A DNA stretch of 64,000 nt from Flaccisagitta enflata (lineage: Eukaryota; Chaetognatha; Sagittoidea; Aphragmophora): assembly GCA_965153355.1 (NCBI GenBank), contig OZ231127.1, positions 24,118,001-24,182,000 on the forward strand. Direction: 5' to 3'. This document shows positions 1 through 13,729 of the stretch, piece by piece. The notes below the pieces were generated by a model, which was given only the letters and a program-made list of their open reading frames with translations, was not told the DNA's origin and ran no database searches. Position 1 is the first letter of the stretch, and every line of letters starts with the position of its first letter. Position numbers and translations under genes: made by a program.

Positions 1-40
<40 letters not shown>

Positions 41-180
41 CGGCATCCGCAAAAGCAACAGCGACAGCACAACAACGCTAGTTTCAACAGTAACCAAAAC
101 AAAAGCATCCGCAAACGCTACAACATCCATATTCTCTAGCGCACTTAGTTTTATTCTCCTTCCTTTTGTTTCATTCCTTC
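1..180 (+). repeat. (CAA)n array and flanking sequence
   Basis: Pure (CAA)n to base 41, then degenerate CAA/GCA sequence with GCATCCGCAAA twice; no gene seen. Confidence 0.7.
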
Positions 181-200
181 CTAGTATTTCTTTTCTTTTT

Positions 201-372
201 TAGTTGCGGACACGCAGCTCTATAAGAGGCTTTGTCCGTCCGTTGGTCCGTTCGTTGGTCTGTCCGTCGATCCGTCGGTCATGGTGATCGAGTTGGAAAG
301 AGTGAAAACGCGCATTTCCGCTCCTGCCCACCCGTCCGCAACTACTATTGGCCGTGTATCCGGCCTTGTTTT
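201..372 (-). mobile_element. HINE-like element
   Basis: Read on plus: TAGTTGCGGACACGCAGCTC (terminal hairpin), TATAAGAGGCTTTGTC, a TCCG/GGTC-type core, CCTGCCCACC, GTCCGCAACT, then GGCCGTGTATCCGGCC and TTGTT. The distal GTCCGCAAC matches the hairpin arm GTTGCGGAC. Followed by a (TTTC)n array. Confidence 0.65.
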
Positions 373-380
373 CTCTTTCG

Positions 381-381
381 T

Positions 382-457
<76 letters not shown>

Positions 458-459
458 TT
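381..459 (+). repeat. (TTTC)n microsatellite
   Basis: About 19 units directly abutting the HINE-like copy 201-372. Confidence 0.9.
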
Positions 460-934
460 TCGGTGATTTTATCGATGAATGGTGGTAGCATTTGCAACAC
501 CCAGACCGACCAGGCCTCCAGTTCAGGCTGGTGCTTTCTTATGCGGATCACTACCACAGCTCGTCACTGAATCCAGGGGTCGTCAGTTATCAGTAGGTCA
601 CCGAATTCAGTAAGTCAATAAACCGAAGTTAAGTTTGATGTTTTGTCTCACTATGCAGCGAACCAACAAGTGGGACTCGAGTGCCCTCTAACATAGTGTT
701 CCCACAGCAAAACATACATCTGCTTTTCCTTTTCCTAATGAATTTACATAACTCATGCTTCCTTTACAAATGAGATCAATCCCTCCTTTCCTCATCAAAA
801 GAAGGAAAGATCGCCGATCGCGATTGAGACTTGATGCTTCGCTTCCTTGACAATGTTGGTGTAAATCAATTCTCTTTAAAAAAAAAAATTCTTTGGTCTT
901 GTTTGTTGATCTCAGGCTGTCTGTGCCGTCTGTC

Positions 935-1256
<322 letters not shown>

Positions 1257-1518
1257 TGTGCCTGTGTACATGTTTAAAGGATTGCGTCTGAGTTGACTTC
1301 GGCTTGAACCTTGAGTCAGGACACTGTCTGTGTCAAAGTGCCATTATTTTATTTTAAAAACAAAATATGCATTTATGCAGAGAATGAAATAGAGAGAAGA
1401 AAAAAACATGTAAGAGAAAAAAGCATGAAAAAGTATAAGAAAAAAAATATTATAAAAACAGGTACAAATATAAATAATTACAAGAAGATTATAAAAATTC
1501 TCATGCCTATTATTTTTA

Positions 1519-1923
1519 TTCGTCGTCACTCGACTCTACACTTGCATCGTCGGTCCGTGGTCAGTCAGTCGGTCGTCAGTCAGTCGCATTTTTGAATTTT
1601 AAAGCGTTTTTAACATTTTTTAACATCTTTTAATATCTCTTTTAACTTTTTTAACATTTTTTAACATTTTTTAACACTTTCTAACATTTTTTAACATTTT
1701 TTAACACTTTTTAACATTTTTTAACATTGTACCTTTTCTTAGCATTTTTTAACATTTTTAACATTTTTAACATTTTTGCATTTTTAACATTTTAAAGCAT
1801 TTTTAACTTTTTCGCGTTTTTGCATTTTTTAACATGTTTAACATTTTTTAACATTTTGACATGTGTTTGCTCTTTTGTTTGTCATTTCCAGACGCACGCG
1901 ACTGTTGCCCTTTTGGGCTTGTT
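1519..1923 (-). mobile_element. HINE-like element with TTTTTAACA core
   Basis: The degenerate hairpin CGTCGTCACTCGACTC is followed by TACACTTGCATCGTCGGTC, then a core of (TTTTTAACA)-type repeats, then GCACGCGACTG and the 5' hairpin GCCCTTTTGGGCTTGTT. The 5' hairpin stem is GCCC/GGGC instead of GGCCG/CGGCC. Confidence 0.5.
1590..1860 (+). repeat. (TTTTTAACA)n minisatellite
   Basis: About two dozen 9-13 base units of TTTTTTAACA type; the core of the element 1519-1923. Confidence 0.75.
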
Positions 1924-2213
1924 TCTTCATAGGTTGATTTGAAATAAAGAAATATATATTAAAATTTTTTTCAAAAATTAATGTTAGTGAACAATATTTC
2001 ATCATATCTCCTGTTACAATTAAAGAAACGTTAATAAATAAATTTTGTATAAAATTTGATTTGATTTTTATTTCTTTAACTTAACTTATCAACGTATGAA
2101 AAAAAATAATATAATATTTTTTAATAATTCATATCTATACCTATTTTTATGAAATTCTTTTTGTTTCTTTTACTGTTTTTTCTCCATATCTTTTTTGTTT
2201 CTCTCTTTTTTTT

Positions 2214-2462
<249 letters not shown>

Positions 2463-3195
2463 TTGCATAAAAGAAAACATTTTTTAAACATTTTTTATTC
2501 AATATAATCAAAACAGCTGGATACACAAAGTGGTACTCAAGTCACTTACAAATAGGCAGGGGCAATGATGGGGAAAGGTACTGTGGCATTTAAGTTGGAG
2601 CAGTGAGCTTAAAATGCCTAAAAAACGCTAACCAAGGAAAATGGGGACCAATTGACAGATAAAGCGAGGTAGCGTTGCGTAAAACTAAAAAAATAATAAC
2701 TTCGGTTTCTGACTTCGGTAAACTTCGGTTTTGGTTTCGGTCAGTTAGTCACTGTCAACTTCGGCTTCGGTTCGGCTTCGGTTTACCTACCTTCGGTCGA
2801 CCTCTATTTGCAACACAGTTTATGCCCAACCGCCTTGATAGCCTCTAACATCACTGCCCCCGCCTACCATTCACCCGCACGCGACTGGGGTCTGCTATTA
2901 ATCTACACTCAGATATACTTGAGGATATAAGATAAAAGAGGAAGGCTCTGGTCTTGTCTCTATTGTTATACTGTAAAAGTTATATATATATTTTTTTCTA
3001 AAATGCATCAATGCTAAATTCAATGAGTCTCCTCTCAGGCCCTAGCTTGTGAAAAACAGTCTCCATCTCCATTTAAAAAGCGCGCTTATGGTATCATAAA
3101 CTGGTAACAATATGGATTCAAAGAGAAAAAATAAAGCACCACTAACCACGTCATATAACCATTGAAAGCACATACAAAAAGCCGTTTATTCCGTC
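2463..3195. other. Unassigned intergenic or intronic DNA
   Basis: Contains a TTCGG-rich stretch (2700-2800) with repeated CTTCGGTT and one HINE-like fragment; no coding signal seen. Confidence 0.4.
2855..2890 (-). mobile_element. HINE-like 5' fragment
   Basis: CTGCCCCCGCCTACC, then CACCCGCACGCGACTGGGG; no other part recognised. Confidence 0.25.
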
Positions 3196-3244
3196 GTTTA
3201 TGCGGAGGAATCGATGTGAATACCGGATAAAAAGAGTGTCATTG

Positions 3245-3250
<6 letters not shown>

Positions 3251-3322
<72 letters not shown>

Positions 3323-3496
3323 GGCAGACAGACAGACAGACAGACAGACAGAGACAGAGATTGAAATGAAAGACAGAAAATAACACAGACTAAGGACTGA
3401 CGAACAGACTGATAGACAGACTCACCCTAATAGACAAATAATGACAGATAAACAGAGAGACAAAAAGGCGTAGAGAAACGTTTTGACGAACGGGTG

Positions 3497-3538
<42 letters not shown>

Positions 3539-3551
3539 TAGACAGACAGAA
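3251..3551 (+). repeat. (GA)n, (CAGA)n compound arrays
   Basis: GA run to 3282, CAGA run to 3352, and a second CAGA run 3500-3551. Confidence 0.88.
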
Positions 3552-3732
3552 AGAAAAGAGAAAACTGATATTTAATCTTGTTGCCGTTTCTATTCTCGGC
3601 GTAATAGACACTCGCGTGCCTAAGAGAAGAGAAAAGAGGCAAATAGATAACACATTATATCCATTGGGAATTGCGTTTTATATAGATACAAAAGCAAGAG
3701 GTATCATGATCATATATATTTGAAAGGGAACA

Positions 3733-4240
<508 letters not shown>

Positions 4241-4254
4241 GAGCGAGACGGTTG

Positions 4255-5530
4255 AGCGGTACTTGAAACTTTATGATCATTTTGAGTGAGACTATTATGA
4301 AAAGATCAAAACTACAAGTTAGAACTTTATTCTCTCTCTCTCTTTCTCTCTCTCTCTGCCTTCAGCTGTAATATCGAGATAAGGTTGAATGAAGCGATAG
4401 TTTTCTTTTCCTTTTTTTTTTCCTCCACTTTCCTTATCTCGAACGCTTGTCTCCGAAATTTGGAAAAAAAAAGAGTCAAGAAATGAAAAGGACCGAGAAA
4501 ATCTAAAAAAAAGATATTAGTTCTTGAGGCTTTGAATGAGTTTGTTTCACGATCTTACGTCTGCACAATAAGCATTTCATTTGCCGATAAAAGCGCCTTT
4601 TATTTCAAGTCTTACTGTATTTTTTGTTCTTTTTCGTATTCTTTTTTTTTTAATTTAATACAAATATTTGTAGAATAGATGGTCCGCTTGTTTGCTTCTT
4701 TTTGGTCTCATTCATTCTTTTTACCCAATTTTTTTCAACATTTATGAGATACTTTTTGTTGCATATTTCGTTGTAGGGTTTTTAAATGAGTTTTCTCGAG
4801 ATTTGATAAAGAATATCCCAGATGCTGTCAAGAAAATCATAGTAGCTGTCGAATTTTTTTATCAAATGTTACATTCATGAAGGTTACCTTTCATAGGGTC
4901 AAAATGGGTTTAATAAAGTGCAAATAAAAAATTGATGACAGCAAATCTTTAGATTATCCATGACGTGGGTTTTTCTATAGATCAAACAGGTAGATACAAC
5001 TTTACCTGTTCCTGTACAGATGTAAATTTGGTTATGCGCTGCTATAAAAGTGCTTATCATTTCCACTCTCCCTAATATATTTCACGTAGCTGATTTCATT
5101 ATCAAGGAATTAATGGGTATAAAAACAAAGACGCTAAATAAAAAGGGACCTTAAAGATGTGCAAATAAGGTTATCATGAGCCCCTTTAAATGCGGGCTTT
5201 TTGAGGGCCCCGACAACGTGAGCCTTTCGGGCCTACTCTGGACAAAGAGTGCCTTTTTTTAACATGCATCGGACTTTGGAGCCATTGTTTAGCGACTTTT
5301 ATTTGGTTTCGCACGACCCTCTTGATTTTCAATTGGGACTTATGTTCGAGTTTATTGCAATGAAACGGTTGGATTGTTGCGGTCGAGTGCCGGATGACAG
5401 CGCACCATCGACCTTTCAATGCCGAAGGCCAACAACCTTCAGACGCGGTCATCCAGGTGGGGCGAGACATTGTGTTTACTTACGCTTATCGCGTGACAGT
5501 ATCATACTCTGTCTGTGTTTAAATTTCATT
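4255..5530. other. Unassigned AT-rich DNA
   Basis: T-runs and unique AT-rich sequence. Both strands are open near 5190-5470, but no splice sites or recognisable protein support a gene. Confidence 0.35.
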
Positions 5531-5532
5531 GT

Positions 5533-5668
<136 letters not shown>

Positions 5669-5901
5669 GTGCGTGCGTATGTGTGTGTGTGTCTTTCTGT
5701 GAGTTTGTGTTTACCTGTATTTCTAAATACATTCCATTTCATTCCATTTTCAACGCCTCCCCTATATCCTCATCCAGTATGGGCCCACCAAACAGTTTGA
5801 GCTACTGACTCCTGATAAGTTAGATTCTTAATGAGATCATTCTGGGATCAGTGGCTCAATTTATTATCAGTTGTCCGTATATTCATGCGCTAGACAGTTT
5901 T

Positions 5902-6116
5902 TAGTCGCGTGCTACGCGACTCTATAAGTCACTTTTCGGTTGGTCCGTCGGTCCGTCTGTTGGTCGGTTGGTCGGTCGGTCACAAAACTGTTTTAAAGGC
6001 TTTTTAAAGCGTATTTTATGTCTGAATGGTAGAAAAGAAACTGTTTGTCTGTCTGTCTGCCTGCCATTTTTTGAAAGTGCCGACACACGCGACTTAGATC
6101 TAATGACCTTGTTTTT
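5902..6116 (-). mobile_element. HINE-like element, diverged
   Basis: Hairpin TAGTCGCGTGCTACGCGAC, TCTATAAGTCAC and a GGTC-rich core at the left; CACACGCGACTTAGATC, TAATGACCTTGTT at the right. The middle is unrelated sequence plus a short CTGT run. Confidence 0.5.
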
Positions 6117-6709
6117 CTCTCGCCGCATTGTTCCCTTTAAGAATAAACTGAAATACCCAGCTACAATTTTCTCATCCAGTATGGGCCAACCACATAAAGA
6201 AGAAATACGGCGCAGCGTTTCTAGCTTTCTGGTTCGTCATTAGATGTTCTTTAATATCTCTTGAAAACTCAGTGGCAAACCTTCACAGCCTGTGAAAAAC
6301 GAAAACCCCAAACCCAGTGCATCAAAACTTCAGGGATTGGGTTTTCCTTCTTTTTCTTCTTAGGTTTTTTTTTCAACTTCATTTTCATTTTCGTGAATTT
6401 GCAACAAACTGAAAAAGGGACTTCACCGCATTTTAAATTGTCCTCTCCAGAGTGAGTGCCGCGCCTCGTGCGGAGGGGGGGGGGGCGTGTGGGCTCATGA
6501 AGTTGGCCTCATTAACAGCCTCGGTTTTTGTTTGTTTTTTTTTGTTTTTTTTTTTTGCACAACGCCAAAAATTGAAAATTAAAACAATCTCAATTTCCGC
6601 GTTGAAATTGGAACCCTGAAAAAATGGAATAACAATGAAAGCACAACGTTCGCGTTCTTAACTCCCGTCTTGCGTAAATCTCACAACTGTATCGTTTGTG
6701 TCTCTTGAT

Positions 6710-6712
<3 letters not shown>

Positions 6713-6795
<83 letters not shown>
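6713..6795 (+). repeat. (TC)n microsatellite
   Basis: About 41 TC units. Confidence 0.9.
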
Positions 6796-6796
<1 letters not shown>

Positions 6797-7221
6797 ACAA
6801 TAGCTGCATCTAGTGCAAAAAAAAAAAAAACTTCGCACTTACAGATTGACCATTGTACAAAGATGGAATCATACTGTCCTCAAAAGAAGACCGCCATGTA
6901 TAAGTGTCGTGTATAGGTCATGTAGTCCTTCTGGTGTAAAAAAAAACCTACTGCCTATAGATTTGATGCTTCTGCGTCAACCGTTGCGACGCCTACGCAA
7001 AATCCAACAACATGACACGCGCGTCACACTCAGAACAACTCGAATTGAACTAACAAATACAAGAGGAGTCTTAGTGAAGATTCGGTGGACAGGCGAGAAA
7101 AACGTCCTTAACAGATAAGACTGATAACTTACCCAAACTCAAACGTATTCAGCCGATGTTAGGCAAGAAAAACATGTAATAAATGAGAGACAAGTTCGAT
7201 GCGTTGGACAGAGCGCAGGGA

Positions 7222-7420
7222 AACATGGCCGGATACACAGCTAGCCAAGTCGCGTTTGGGTGGGTAGGGGTCGTATTTGAGGTCAGCATAGCATTTGGGC
7301 AGGAGCAGTGAGGCCCAAGACAGCAAAGTAAAACAAATTGTGACTGACCGACCAACCAACCGTACAACCGACCAATGGACAGACAAAGCGGGGCGTAGGG
7401 TAGCGTAGCGCGCGACTAAA
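7222..7420 (+). mobile_element. HINE-like element
   Basis: AACATGGCCGGATACACAGC, then AGTCGCGTTTGGGTGGGTAG, then a block with GGGCAGGAGCAGTGAGGCC, a GACC/AACC core, and GGGGCGTAGGGTAGCGTAGC before GCGCGACTAAA. Confidence 0.6.
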
Positions 7421-7679
7421 AAGAAAGAGCCAAAATTAGAAGAGACGTGTTCAAACATTTTTGGAGGCAAATTGAAAGGTTCATTTGCCGAAACACGAGG
7501 CGGTGATTCAACAAGAGACAAGTTTGGGGAAGACTTGATTTGTCCATTTGTCAAAATGCGAGGAGATGATCAAACAAAGGACATGACGCCAAAAATATTC
7601 CCAACGTTGAAAATCGATGCGCAATCCCACGATTCGGCATCCGGAGTTTTGCTCACTTTTTGTGTTTTATTTTTTGTGC

Positions 7680-7708
7680 TTTCTTTTTTTCTTTCTTTCT
7701 TTCTAGCA

Positions 7709-7788
<80 letters not shown>
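7680..7788 (+). repeat. (TTTC)n and (CT)n
   Basis: Short TTTC run, then about 39 CT units. Confidence 0.9.
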
Positions 7789-7791
<3 letters not shown>

Positions 7792-7909
7792 AAGACCTAT
7801 GGACAAGCGGAGACGCAGCCATTGATTTTTTTCACCAACGTCTCTATTCTCCATGTTTATCATATAACATTGCGCGACGGTTCCCATTCTTCCATTGACT
7901 TACGTCACG

Positions 7910-8545
7910 CGTCTCCGCCTTTTCCTTTTCTTTCTTTGCATCCTCTCCTCTCCAAGTTCCTTTCCTCTTTTCCTGTTCCTCATCGCCTTCCTTACATTTC
8001 CTTTCATCTAAATTTCTTCTTTCCTTTCCTCTATCTGCTTTCTTCCTCTTCACTTGTTTTCTGTTCTCTTTTCTCCTCGCTCACTCCTCAGCTGTGCCTT
8101 GTTCTTTCTTTCCTTTTCTTTTTCTCCTTCTCTTCTCCCTTCCCCGTTTCTTCTTCATCCTTTTACTCATCTTTTTCGTCTTTTTCGTCTTCTTCTTCTT
8201 CTTTTTTCATTTTCTTTTTCATTTTCTTTTTCATTTTCTTTCGCTTTTTCTACTTTTCTTGCTTTTCTTCAATTTTTCTTCTTCTTCTTCTTCTTGCTCT
8301 TCTTCTTCTTCTTCTTCTTCTTCTTCTTCTTCTTCTTCTTCTTCTTCTTCTTCTTCTTCATCTTATCCTTTTCTTCTTCTTCTTCTTCTTCTTCTTCTTC
8401 TTCTTCTTCTTCTTCTTCTTCTTCTTCTTCTCCTTCTTTTTCTTTTTCTTTTTCTTTTTCTTTTTCTTCTTCTTCTTCTTTTTCTTCTTCTTCTTCTTTT
8501 TTTTCTTCTTCTTCTTCTTCTCTTTCTTCTCATTCTCCCTCCTCT
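7910..8545 (+). repeat. Pyrimidine tract with long (TTC)n
   Basis: Almost no purines on the plus strand; pure TTC blocks at 8278-8360 and 8382-8430. Could form triplex DNA. Frames of Phe, Ser or Leu here are artefacts. Confidence 0.88.
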
Positions 8546-8599
8546 CCCCTACTATCCTACTTCCCACTCCTCCCGATTTCCCGTCCCCGTGCTTGGGTG

Positions 8600-9630
8600 T
8601 TCTTCTCCTCTGGTGGGTGGGTCTGATTCGAGTCTCGCTCGATTGTGCGATTGTGGCGTTAATGCAGTGATTGATTCAACTCTAGCACCATTTTAACAGC
8701 TAAGTGACAAAATAGGATCCCGACCGAAAAAGGCAGCGTTGGATATCATCTTCAGATCCGAATTTTGTAAAGAGGGATGAATCTGACAATTGTTACAAAA
8801 GGCCGTTCAAAAGGGAGTCTATCGAGTGAAATGAGATGGAAAGCCAGTCGGCCACGTAACAGGAAATGGGCGTGATCGACTTCAAAGGACGCCGGCAGAG
8901 TTGAAAGCGGCGTTTTAGCACCAGGAACCCACTTCCGATAGAAACGGACCACCGAAGCACACGACGCACACGACGCACACGACGCACGCGACATACACGC
9001 GAACAGACACCAAAAGACGCTAACAGACGCGCACACACTCAACGGACACACTCGCCAAGACCACCGAGTGCTCGCACTCACACGGAATATATGCAAAACC
9101 AAAGGCACGCTGAGTTGATGAGGAAATATGAAAATTAATGAACGTTCGAACCTTTATTATTCATCAGGGGAAATGATGGCGTTTTCCCAAAAACACGATT
9201 AAGATGGATTCATTCTATGTGACCTAGTTAGTGATAATGTGATGAACATCACTTTAATAGCATTCTCCTTGAATGAGTGACTGATAGATGAACGAGCAGA
9301 CCAATCACTAATCGAGGAGAGTAAAAGTACAGTAACAGCATAAATTCGGCGCGTGTTAGTCAGTCGGATGGTTGACGATGGATTCGGCTTTGAATTTGTA
9401 AATGGGTTCCTTTACTTCTTTTTTGCCTTTTCCTCTTTTATAAATGCGTCCCAGCGTTTCTATAAGAAGCCTTATTAAAGATGGTCTGTCTGTCTGTCTG
9501 TCTGTCTGTTTGTAAGCCTGTGATCCCGTTCTTTTCAGGGTCCATAAAAATAAACCCACTTCAAAAGCCCTTTTCGAGGTCTTTGAGGTCTTGTATTGAT
9601 GCTATCAGACAATTTTATGAGCGTGACAAC
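8600..9630. other. Unassigned DNA
   Basis: Includes an ACACGACGC triplication near 8958-8990 and a CTGT run at 9484-9510. No gene recognised. Confidence 0.35.
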
Positions 9631-10309
9631 TTTTTTAGTCGCGTGCACGCGACTCTATGACCCACTCTGTCCGTCTGTCTGTCGGTCGGTGATTGTTAGC
9701 TTTTTTTTGTTGTTTTGCGTTATTTCAAGTCATTTCAAGTCATTTTAGGTCATTTCAAGTTATTTAAAGTCATTCTAAGTCATTCTAAGTCAATCTAAGT
9801 CATTCTAAGTCATTCTAAGTCATTTTTTGACTTTTGAAGTTTTTGTTGTTTTATGTCTTTTCAAGTCATTTTAGGTCATTTTAAGTCATTCAAAGTCATT
9901 ATAAGTCATTCTATGTCATTCTAAGTCATTCTAAGTCATTTTTTGACTCTTGAAGTTTTTGTCATTTTACACCATTTTAAGTTATTTCAAGTCATTTCAA
10001 TTCATTTTAAGTCATTCTTAGTAATTCTAAGTCATTTTAAGCCTGGTTTAAGTCTTGTTAAAGTCTGGTTTAAGTCTGGTTTAAGTCTGGTTTAAGTCTG
10101 GTTTAAAGTCTGGTTTTAAGTCTGGCTTAAGTCTGGCTTAAGTCTGGCTTAAGTCTGGTTCAAGTCTGGTTTAAGTCGGGTATATGTTTGGTTTATGTCT
10201 GGTTGATGTCTGTTTTATGTCTGGTTTATGTCTGGTTTATGTCTGGTTTAAGTCTGGTTTGAGTCTGGTTTGAGTCTGGTTTGAGTCTGGTTTGAGTCTG
10301 GTTTGAGTC

Positions 10310-10425
10310 AGAGGGCTTTTCACATGAAACCCTTAAGGGTCACCTAAGGGTCACTTAAGGGTCACTTAAGGGTCACTTAAGGGTCACGTAAGGGTCACTT
10401 AAGGGTTTTGTGTGAAAAGTCCTCT
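10310..10425. repeat. Palindromic insert in satellite, longer and diverged
   Basis: AGAGGGCTTTTCACATGAAA and TTTTGTGTGAAAAGTCCTCT flank eight CTTAAGGGTCA-type units. Arms are imperfect. Confidence 0.65.
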
Positions 10426-10794
10426 GGTTTGAGTCTGGTTTGAGTCTGGTTTGAGTCTGGTTTGAGTCTGGTTTGAGTCTGGTTTGAGTCTGGTTTGAGT
10501 CTGGTTTGAGTCGGGTTTGGGTCTGGTAAGTCATCCTTAGTAATTCTAAGACATTTTAAGTCGGGTTTAAGTCTTGTTAAAGTCTGGTTTAAGTCTGGTT
10601 TTAAGTCTGGTTTTAAATCTGGCTTAAGCCTGGCTTAAGTCTGGCTAAAGTCTGGCTTAAGTCTGGTTTAAGTCTGGTTTGAGTCTGGTATATGTCTGGT
10701 TTATGACTGGTTTATGTCTGGTTTATGTCTGGTTTATGTCTGGTTTATGTCTGGTTTAGGTCTAGTTTAGGTCTAGTTTAGGTCTGGTTTAGGT

Positions 10795-10890
10795 CTGAGG
10801 GCTTTTCACACGAAGCCCTTAAGGGTCCCTTAAGGGTCACTTAAGGGTCACTTAAGGGACCCTTAAGGGCTTCGTGTGAAAAGCCCTCAG
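10795..10890. repeat. Palindromic insert in satellite, near perfect
   Basis: The arms CTGAGGGCTTTTCACACGAA... and its exact inverse pair for about 40 bases on each side, leaving a loop of about 16 bases made of TTAAGGGTCAC. Resembles a tiny MITE. Confidence 0.7.
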
Positions 10891-11977
10891 GTTTAATTCT
10901 GGTTTAATTCTGGTTTAAATCTGGTTTAAATCTGGTTTGAGTCTGGTTTGAGTCTGGTTTGAGTCTGGTTTGAGTCTGGTTTGAGTCTGGTTTGAGTCTG
11001 GTTTGAGTCTGGTTTGAGTCTGGTTTGAGTCTGGTTTGAGTCTGGTTTAAGTCTGGTTTGAGTCTGGTTTGAGTCTGGTTTGAGTCTGGTTTGAGTCTGG
11101 TTTGGGTCTGGTTTGGGTCTGGTTTGGGTCTGGTTTATGTCTGTTTTAAATCTGATTTTTGATAAAAAGATACAATAAGGAGTCAGGTCAGTTCAGTTAT
11201 TTTCGTCCTGCACGCGACTTAAAGGTGTTGGCCTTGTTTCCCCAAAGGACTCATCGTTTCCCGATCGGGCTTGTTACACCATCCTCCTCCAGACTTAAGT
11301 GCCCGAATGTGGGATAAAAAGCGCGAATATTTGGATGTTTGATGTTTGAATGGACCACTTTATTGGTCGATAATATGCCACCCTTTAGCATAACGACGCG
11401 ACCACATTAGTCTCCGTTCGTCTCGCTCATGAAAATGGGGAAGGCCATAATCGTACATGAATATTGAATTAAGATGCTCTTCATTACACATTGGCTGATG
11501 ATATGGTTTTGTGACATTAGGCAATCATTTTGGAAGAAATTTAAACTTTGGAATAAGTTTCAGTGGCAGAAAAATTGAAAATGATCCAAATAATCAGCAT
11601 CCAAATGTAGCAGGGTAGCAATGCTACGCGGCAGGTGATCGTCAAAGTGCGGCTAGAAACGAAGAAACAAATCAAGTGCAGCATGCCAGATTTTCAATTT
11701 TACTTAAACTGGCTTTCCTCCGCAGTGTAAATTTTTCAAATTCCGTGGCAGCACTTGCGTAGGTAGAATCACATTCCTCAAATCTTTACTGTTACATTTC
11801 CTCGTCTCAGAGGATAAAATCCTCATTTGCGTATTGCAGTTTTTTGAATCGTACACCCCGGTGAACATGTTTAAGACAAGAATAGAACCATTCTCCGCGC
11901 CATTATTTCATTATTTTGATGACTAAAAAGGACTCATATGAACAATGCAAATAAGCAAGCAGAATGAATATATTTTT

Positions 11978-12100
11978 AACAAGGCCAAGTAGGCCAATAG
12001 GTGCGACGGTGTGGATCGTCGAACGAATGCGTTAACAACCGACCGATCAACCAACCAACGGACACAGCCAGTTATAGAGGTGCTTTGTCGCACCTACAAA
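11978..12100 (+). mobile_element. HINE-like element, AGGTGCGAC variant
   Basis: AACAAGGCCAAGTAGGCC hairpin, then AGGTGCGACGGTGTGG, a GACC/AACC core, and the terminal hairpin AGGTGCTTTGTCGCACCTAC. Here the subterminal motif AGGTGCGAC is matched by GTCGCACCT in the terminal hairpin. Confidence 0.55.
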
Positions 12101-12538
12101 TCGTCCAATTCCTAAGCACGGTTGTGCTTTGTTAGAAGGGATGAACTTGAACAAAGATTTGTAATCAACGCCGGGATACTACCGTGTCCTCTGACGGAAT
12201 TACGGAAGCAGCCCTGAGGTTAGGTCCACCAGATGGTCCCTTCATTCCTGGCGCTTATCGGGCGGCCCAAACGCATGCTGAAACCCTATGAGCTGTCATC
12301 AAAATCACGATCGGTCTTTACCAGCCTGCGCGCTAATGCGACCTTATTCTTCACAGCCCATATCTAGAATCCTGGGTAAATGTGGAGGGGATTGCAAATG
12401 CCAAACCTCTAAGAATGAACAGCTTTTTCGCTGAAGACGAATAAGTCGAGGGGGGGGGGGGATGTAGGAAAGGTAAAGCCTACATCTGGTCGTTAGCCTA
12501 TGAGTAGTAAGAGGTCACAGAAGTTTTGAAATGTATCG

Positions 12539-12648
<110 letters not shown>

Positions 12649-13507
12649 TCTGCGTAAGTTTGCCGTTTGGATACTCTCTATCGCTCTCATCTTTCTTCTC
12701 ATTTCTGTCTTCTTCTCACCTCTTCTTCTTCCTTTCTTTGCTCTTCCACATTTGCCGACATTTGTTCCTCGAGAGCGCCGGTCGCAATTAGAAATCCTCT
12801 TCCTCCTTTTTTTCTCTTCTTTATCTTCATCTCCCTTCTCTTCATCCTCAATTTCCTCCTCATCCTCCTCACCTTCCTCCTCATCCTCCTCAGCTTCCTC
12901 TTCTGTATCCTTTTAAATCCCCTCTGTTACCTCATCATTCTTTTAAATGGCGCCGCGAATTGTTAACTTGTTTGCCATTGATAGGAAATGAAATAAGAAT
13001 ACATGAGGGTCCTTCTAACATTTATTGACCGAATGAAAAGAGGCGAATAGTTCGATTATATCGAGTTGAATGAAGTTGAGCGGCGACGTCATTCGTTGTC
13101 TTTTTTTTCTTCTTCTTCTTCTTCTTTTTGTCATTTACATATAAAAGCGGCTTTAGTTGCCTGTTAGAATTTGGAAATGAAGGCTTTATAGAGGATCAAC
13201 ATCAAAAGGGCGTGAGGAAAGTTCCGGAATGACACGTGAGCAAGGAAATGCATGTAAAGCATTCGGAGCATGATGACCAGCCTGACCTTTTTGACCGGAA
13301 TATCCCATAATTCCAGTAAAATTTGGACACTAAATTCAGGTCAAGCTCAACCTTCAGCAAACACTATTTGTTATTGTGTCATTTGCAAGATGAACAAGCC
13401 GGCGTAGCCCATGAGTAACATTTTAGTCTACAAACTAAAGATGAAGAAGAGTAAATGTTGATGGACATACTGCGTCTGCCAAATGCCTGTTTGTCCGTCC
13501 GTCCGTC

Positions 13508-13729
<222 letters not shown>

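Larger units (their letters stand above)
9715..11150. repeat. 10- and 11-bp satellite forming the core of the element 9636-11240
   Basis: 9715-10025 is AAGTCATTCT/AAGTCATTTT type (10 bp); 10040-11150 is GTCTGGTTTRA type (11 bp) with drifting variants (TTAAG, TTATG, TTGAG blocks) that cluster, as expected of local duplication. Interrupted by two palindromes. Confidence 0.8.
9636..11240 (-). mobile_element. Giant-core HINE-like element, 1.6 kb
   Basis: Left terminus: TAGTCGCGTGCACGCGACTC, TATGACCCACTCTGTCCG. Right terminus: GCACGCGACTTAAAGGTG, TTGGCCTTGTTT. Between them the usual short GGTC core is replaced by about 1.5 kb of 10-bp then 11-bp tandem repeats with two embedded palindromes. Confidence 0.55.

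Noticed and set aside
5186-5470. 94-codon minus frame with non-repetitive sequence
   Set aside because: The plus strand is equally open over the same region and no motif or splice support was found.
7660-8696. 336-codon hydrophobic frame resembling a membrane protein
   Set aside because: Produced by a pyrimidine tract; composition is only Phe/Ser/Leu.
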